Shown one piece after another: positions 1 to 7,487 of a stretch of 7,487 bases of DNA. The number at the start of each line of letters is the position of its first letter. The stretch's first letter is position 1. This stretch comes from Klenkia sp. GTDB taxonomy: Bacteria; Actinomycetota; Actinomycetes; Mycobacteriales; Geodermatophilaceae. The notes below the pieces were generated by a model that did no database searches, was not told the DNA's origin, and saw nothing but the letters and a program-made list of their open reading frames with translations. Both the position numbers and the translations under genes were made by a program. The stretch covers positions 1 through 7,487 of the forward strand of contig JAOPVM010000247.1 of the NCBI GenBank assembly GCA_025966215.1, read 5' to 3'.

Positions 1-1
1 G

Positions 2-73
2 ATCGGCGAGACCGCGGAGACCCAGCGCCTCACCGAGCTCCTGCGCGACTGCGACCCCAGCCTCGCCGCCTGA
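2..73 (+). CDS. 3' end of an unrecognised protein (partial)
   Basis: Only the last 23 residues and the TGA stop (71-73) lie in the window; the C-terminus reads roughly IGETAETQRLTELLRDC then DPSLAA. Every sense codon here ends in G or C, which in this genome is strong evidence of real coding, and the other frames lack that pattern. The segment looks like an amphipathic helix rich in Glu, Thr and Leu followed by a short tail. No family can be named from so little. A long hairpin begins 30 bases after the stop and is its likely terminator. Confidence 0.7.
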   Translation: MGETAETQRLTELLRDCDPSLAA

Positions 74-102
74 CCCGTTCCACCCGCTCCGCCCCGCCCG
101 AC

Positions 103-173
103 CGCAGCTGGTCACCCCGCAGGGATCTGGCACCGCACACGGTGACCGGGTCCCTGCGGGGTGACCGGCTGTG
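103..173 (+). terminator. Long perfect hairpin downstream of the first gene
   Basis: Positions 103-125 pair with 151-173 in a 23-bp stem. It includes an uninterrupted 16-bp perfect inverted repeat (GGTCACCCCGCAGGGA at 110-125 with its complement at 151-166) and two G-U wobbles further out. The 25-base loop can itself form a 4-bp hairpin (131-134 with 141-144). There is no U-tract, but high-GC actinobacterial terminators often lack one. The position just after the stop at 73 suggests a terminator. The stem is longer than most terminators, so a protein-binding dyad or the scar of a small mobile repeat is also possible. Confidence 0.6.
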
Positions 174-224
174 TCGTCCACAGAGGTCGGGGACGGCGTC
201 CACGGGGCCTGTCGGGTCGGCACG

Positions 225-657
225 GTGGACGGGTGGCACCCCTTCCTCCGGCCGGCGGCCCAGCGACAGCACGGCGTCGTCTGCACCCGTGACCTGCACG
301 CACCCGAGCTGGCCTGCGACGGAGCACCCTCCCACTCGAGACCCCGACGCGACTGCGGCTGCACGGGTCCTCGATCGAGATCCCGCAGCTCCAGGTGGTC
401 CTCAGCGCGGACAGCGTCTCCTGGGAGGCCGACGGGTCGTGGCGGCGCCAGCGCGGGGTGATGGCCTGCGACGGGCCGATCGAGTACCGCCACCCCTGGG
501 GTGGGCGGACGACCGAGCAGGCGCACTGGGCGGAGCGTCAGCGCGCAGCTGGCCGCAGGTCCACGATCGGCTGGTCTCGCTGCCGGCCCAGGTGCCGGTG
601 GGGCCGCCGCTCTTCCGGGCGGCCGAGCAGCGCCGCCGTCGTCCCCGCGCCGGATGA
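225..657 (+). pseudogene. Decayed AbiEi/DUF559-like gene with frameshifts and internal deletion
   Basis: No single frame is a good gene, but near-total G/C at third positions moves between frames. Piece 1, about 225-322, reads VDGWHPFLRPAAQRQHGVV, CTRDLHAPELACDG. This resembles the N-terminal winged-helix domain of actinobacterial AbiEi-type antitoxin or DUF559 proteins. Piece 2, about 323-545 in another frame, contains LPLETPTRLRL, then PQLQV, then WRRQRGVMACDG. This resembles the C-terminal Vsr/restriction-endonuclease-like domain. Piece 3, about 547-657 in the third frame, reads WPQVHDRLVSL and ends at TGA 655-657. Intact relatives are about 300 residues as I recall them, so most of the linker is gone. 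The glutamate usually found just before the DG motif is alanine (464-466). The stop lies 34 bases from the convergent ABC gene, as expected for a former gene. GTG 225 is the likely old start; GTG 171 is an in-frame alternative. The frame-switching GC3 is seen directly; family assignment is from memory. Confidence 0.6.
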
Positions 658-691
658 GGCCGAACGCGAGCCAGGGACGGCGACGGCGGGG

Positions 692-1572
692 TCAGCGGAG
701 TTCGGGGTGGGCGGCGCGCAGGACGCTGACCAGCGTCGTGAGGTCGTCACCGCCGGCGACCAGGCGGGTGAGGTCGTCGACGTCGACGTCGTCCCGGGTG
801 AGGTTGCCGGCCACCGCCCCGCCGGCGAGCAGCAGGAAACGGTCACCGACGAGGTGCGCGTACTGGGTGTTGTGGGTGACGAGGACGACGGCCAGGCCCT
901 GGTCGCGGGCGGCGCTGACCGACTGGAGCACCAGCGCGTGCTGGCTGACCGTCAGCGGCGCCGAGGACTCGTCGACCACCAGCACCCGGGCGCCGAAGTG
1001 CAGGGCACGCGCGATGGCCAGGCTGTGCCGCTCACCGGCCTGCAACGCGCTGGCCGGGCGGTCGGGGTCGATGTCGGTCACCCCGACCCGGGCCATCGCC
1101 CGCACCGTGGTCTCCCGGGCGCCCTCGCGGTCCAGCCGGCGCAGCGGCCAGACCCCGCGGGTGGGCTCGCAGCCGAGGAAGAAGTTGCGCCACACGCTCA
1201 GCAGCGGGGCGACGGCGAGGTCCTGCCAGACGGTGGCGATCCCGCGCGCGCGGGCCTGCCGGGGCGACCGGAAGCGAACCGCGGTGCCGTCGAGGAGCAT
1301 CTGGCCCTCGTCGTGCCGGCGCACCCCCGACAGCACCTGCACCAGCGTCGACTTCCCGGCGCCGTTCTCCCCGAGCACGCAGGTGACCTCCCCGGCGCGC
1401 AGTCGGGCCGACACCCGGGCCAGTGCGGGCACGTTGCCGTACCGGACGCTGAGCCCCTTGAGCTCCAGCACCGGCGTGCCCGCAGGGGGAGCGGTGGGGT
1501 CGCCGGAGACGGCGTCGGTCGACCGGTCGCCGGGGAAGGACTCCTCGAACGGGAGCGGGGGCTGGGAGCCGG

Positions 1573-1576
<4 letters not shown>
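692..1576 (-). CDS. FrcA-like (CUT2) sugar ABC transporter ATPase
   Basis: A 294-residue cytoplasmic ATPase that would power the permease encoded just upstream; the probable substrate is a monosaccharide or similar polyol. The cassette starts near residue 35, after a Pro/Ser-rich N-terminal tail. Walker A is GENGAGKST (69-77), the Q-loop glutamine is at about 118 (TVWQD), Walker B is VLVVDE (198-203) and the switch histidine is in LVTHN (His235). It is a single-cassette protein, like FrcA rather than the double-cassette RbsA. Two motifs deviate: the signature reads LQAGERHSLAIARA (178 onward) where relatives have LSGGERQ, and the proline after Walker B is serine (DESSAPL). The GTG start at 1576 overlaps the permease stop as GTGA, indicating translational coupling. 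The open frame extends upstream to 1771, but only as a shadow of the permease. The ATPase fold is certain; whether it hydrolyses ATP efficiently is open. Confidence 0.9.
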
Positions 1577-5966
<4,390 letters not shown>

Positions 5967-5977
5967 CACCCCGGCAG

Positions 5978-6002
5978 CGTGGATCAGGTCTCCTGATCCA
6001 CG
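5978..6002 (+). terminator. Hairpin 1 after purA
   Basis: A perfect 11-bp stem (5978-5988 with 5992-6002) closed by a three-base loop, 11 bases after the purA stop. Its core palindrome is GATCAGGTCTCCTGATC (5982-5998). There is no U-tract. It probably takes part in termination or 3'-end protection of the purA message. Confidence 0.65.
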
Positions 6003-6003
6003 T

Positions 6004-6039
6004 CTGGCCGCCCTCATCAACGCTGGTGAGGGCGGCCAG
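6004..6039. terminator. Hairpin 2 after purA, probable main bidirectional terminator
   Basis: A perfect 13-bp GC-rich stem, CTGGCCGCCCTCA (6004-6016) with its complement at 6027-6039. It extends inward by a G-U and two further pairs to a four-base loop. It starts one base after hairpin 1 and ends one base before hairpin 3. It lies between converging genes, so it can serve both purA and the phosphodiesterase gene. It is followed by TCTT on the plus strand. Confidence 0.75.
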
Positions 6040-6040
6040 T

Positions 6041-6065
6041 CTTCGATCAGGTCACCTGATCGAAG
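6041..6065. terminator. Hairpin 3, near-copy of hairpin 1
   Basis: A perfect dyad with an 11-bp stem (6041-6051 with 6055-6065) around TCA. Its core GATCAGGTCACCTGATC (6045-6061) differs from that of hairpin 1 at one of 17 bases. It ends ten bases before the stop codon of the minus-strand phosphodiesterase gene, so it is the first hairpin met by that gene's transcript. Confidence 0.65.
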
Positions 6066-6075
6066 CTGGGGCGCG

Positions 6076-7107
6076 TCAGGGGCGGGGGCGGACCGGGGCG
6101 AGGGCGGGGGCCTCGAGCTCGGCGCGCTCGCGGACGGCGACCTCCGGGCTGTCGGTGATCACGCCGTCCACGCCCAGGTCCAGCATCAGGCGGGCCTCGG
6201 CGTGGACGTCGCCGCGGGCGGCCGGGTCGGTGCCGCGGCGCAGGTGCCGGGGCAGGAAGGTGTTCTCCGCCCGCACCGTGTAGGGGACGACGGTCAGCCC
6301 GGCGCGGTGGGACTGGGCGACCAGGTCGGAGACGCCCACCATGGTCTGGTCGGCGTCGCGCAGCAGGATGCGTGTGGTGCTGGGGCCGATGCCGTCGGCG
6401 TAGGTGCTGATCTCGCGCAGCCCGGCCGGGGTGACCATCCCGTCGTACGTGGTCTCGCTCCCGACCAGCTGCACCAGCGTGGCCGCGGCGCCGAGCCGGG
6501 CGCGCAGCTCGCGCACGCCGGCGGCGTCGAAGCTCTGCAGCACCACGTCGTCCAGCGCACCCGACGCGGTGACCTCGGCGGTCACCAGCTCGGCCAGCGG
6601 CAGCCCGATCGAGGTCGACCAGGTGGGGTTCTTCAGCTCGGCCTGCACCCGGGCGCCGCGGGAGGTGGCCAGCGCGACCACCTCGGTGAGGGTGAGCACC
6701 GGCTCGCGTCCGGCGAACCGGGTGTTGCCCGGGCGCAGCTGCGGCCAGCGTTCGGTGGCGCGCAGGGTGCGGACCTCGGCCAGCGTCAGGTCCTCGGCAA
6801 ACCAGCCGGTGACCAGCTCCCCGGCGACCTCCTGGGTACGCCGCCGGTCGGCGAACTCGGGGTGCCCGGCGATGTCGGTGCTCAGTGACAGCTCGTTCTC
6901 GTGCCGGACGACGAGGGCCCCGTCGCGGGTGGCCACGACGTCGGGCTCGATGAGGTCGGCGCCCAGGTCCAGGGCCAGGGAGTACCCCGACCAGGTGTGC
7001 TCGGGTCGGTGCGCGGGGGCGCCCCGGTGCCCGACCACGAGGGGTCGGCGGAGGGTGACCCGCGAGGGGGCGGCGGCAGGAGCGACCCGCAGGTCGGTCT
7101 CGTCCAT
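6076..7107 (-). CDS. GlpQ-type glycerophosphodiester phosphodiesterase
   Basis: A 343-residue enzyme of the GDPD family (TIM barrel), expected to hydrolyse glycerophosphodiesters to glycerol 3-phosphate and an alcohol, a step in phospholipid turnover. Catalytic motifs are visible: [14 protein letters not shown] (25-38) with His27 and Arg28, IEPDV (53-57) with the metal ligands Glu54 and Asp56, and VVRHENELS (66-74) with catalytic His69. Further along are QAELKN (155-160) with Glu157 and Lys159, QSFD (191-194), the YTV strand (286-288), and [11 protein letters not shown] near the C-terminus. The inserted segment HPEFADRR ... [14 protein letters not shown] (82-112) is typical of the larger GlpQ subgroup. 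The histidine in RPEHT replaces the usual asparagine of PENT. No signal peptide, so probably cytosolic, unlike secreted E. coli GlpQ. ATG 7107 is the only plausible start, although GGGAG sits just two bases before it. It converges on purA and is divergent from purD. Confidence 0.92.
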   Translation of the reverse strand: MDETDLRVAPAAAPSRVTLRRPLVVGHRGAPAHRPEHTWSGYSLALDLGADLIEPDVVATRDGALVVRHENELSLSTDIAGHPEFADRRRTQEVAGELVTGWFAEDLTLAEVRTLRATERWPQLRPGNTRFAGREPVLTLTEVVALATSRGARVQAELKNPTWSTSIGLPLAELVTAEVTASGALDDVVLQSFDAAGVRELRARLGAAATLVQLVGSETTYDGMVTPAGLREISTYADGIGPSTTRILLRDADQTMVGVSDLVAQSHRAGLTVVPYTVRAENTFLPRHLRRGTDPAARGDVHAEARLMLDLGVDGVITDSPEVAVRERAELEAPALAPVRPRP

Positions 7108-7115
7108 GGCTCCCA

Positions 7116-7136
7116 GGACACCGCGGCCGGGTGTCC
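7116..7136. promoter_or_regulatory. GGACACC-N7-GGTGTCC dyad before the phosphodiesterase gene
   Basis: A perfect 7-bp inverted repeat (7116-7122 and 7130-7136) separated by seven bases. It ends eight bases before the phosphodiesterase ATG and abuts its GGGAG. The arm spacing suits a dimeric regulator, or an mRNA hairpin next to the start site. No regulator can be named. Confidence 0.3.
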
Positions 7137-7244
7137 AGCCGGCGAACGGAACCTGGCAGTCGCCTGGCCATCGCGCGGACGGCCGGCTGGCCTGCGGCGC
7201 AGCAGCCCGGGTGTGACCGACCTCGCGGGCTGGAGGCGCCCCGG

Positions 7245-7258
7245 TAGGTTTCCCGCCA
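7245..7258 (+). promoter_or_regulatory. Leaderless-type promoter of purD
   Basis: TAGGTT (7245-7250) matches the TANNNT -10 box and is followed by seven bases and the ATG at 7258, so the message would start at the start codon. The GGAGG at 7232-7236 is 21 bases from the ATG, too far for a ribosome site, which supports leaderless translation. Confidence 0.55.
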
Positions 7259-7487
7259 TGCGCGTGCTCGTGATCGGTTCCGGTGCTCGTGAGCACGCCC
7301 TCTGTGTCGCCCTCGACCACGACCCCGCGGTGACGGCGCTGGCCTGTGCGCCGGGCAACGCCGGCACGGTGGTGATCGCCCAGCCGTTCCCGGTCGATGC
7401 CGCGGACCCGGTGGCGGTGGCGGCGCTGGCCACCGAGTGGCGCGCCGACCTGGTCGTCATCGGCCCGGAGGTGCCGCTGGTCGCCGG
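7258..7487 (+). CDS. purD: Phosphoribosylamine-glycine ligase PurD (5' part)
   Basis: The first 76 residues of glycinamide ribonucleotide synthetase, which ligates glycine to phosphoribosylamine with ATP in the second step of purine synthesis. The start is diagnostic: [15 protein letters not shown] (1-15), then CAPGNAG (30-36) and [12 protein letters not shown] (66 onward), which together form the N-terminal Rossmann-like domain of PurD. The usual GSGGREHAL has alanine for the second of the paired glycines, a variant I recall from other actinobacteria. The gene runs off the right edge, so the ATP-grasp domain is not seen. It is divergent from the phosphodiesterase gene across 150 bases. Confidence 0.95.
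   Translation, partial: MRVLVIGSGAREHALCVALDHDPAVTALACAPGNAGTVVIAQPFPVDAADPVAVAALATEWRADLVVIGPEVPLVA

Noticed and set aside
6202..7216. Plus-strand open frames opposite the phosphodiesterase gene
   Set aside because: Composition is that of a complementary-strand shadow, and the minus strand encodes a clear GDPD with all catalytic motifs.

Overview
The window is very GC-rich, with third codon positions that are almost always G or C. Promoters are of the TANNNT type, several apparently leaderless. This points to a high-GC actinobacterium. The gene styles and the purA/purD neighbourhood fit the Geodermatophilaceae (Blastococcus, Geodermatophilus, Modestobacter) or a close relative. That placement is an inference from recalled homologues, not from a search.

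Layout. 1-73: 3' end of an unrecognised plus-strand gene, followed by a very long hairpin (103-173), its probable terminator. About 225-657: a decayed plus-strand gene. Its strong GC3 signal changes frame at least twice, and the pieces recall an AbiEi-type HTH fused to a DUF559/Vsr-like nuclease domain with the middle missing. 692-2634 (minus): a translationally coupled pair, a CUT2-type sugar ABC permease and a FrcA-like ATPase, with no substrate-binding protein in sight and an altered ATPase signature motif. 2746-3981 (plus): a 12-segment MFS transporter, divergent from the ABC pair and probably leaderless. 3978-4610 (minus): a 210-residue protein that overlaps the MFS stop codon. It resembles the degenerate diacylglycerol-kinase-like proteins found beside purA in other actinobacteria.

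4677-5966 (plus): purA, complete and orthodox. 5978-6065: three tandem perfect hairpins, the outer two sharing almost the same palindrome. 6076-7107 (minus): a GlpQ-type glycerophosphodiester phosphodiesterase. 7258-7487 (plus): the start of purD, running off the window, with a leaderless-type promoter.

How the genes relate. purA (IMP to adenylosuccinate) and purD (GAR synthetase) belong to de novo purine synthesis, and their proximity is typical of this lineage. The other complete genes are membrane transport and phospholipid-headgroup functions that share only intergenic control regions with them. I found no CRISPR array, tRNA, rRNA, insertion sequence or complete defence system. The most unusual items are the decayed gene, the triple hairpin after purA, the degenerate kinase-like protein divergent from purA, and the ABC pair with its altered signature motif.
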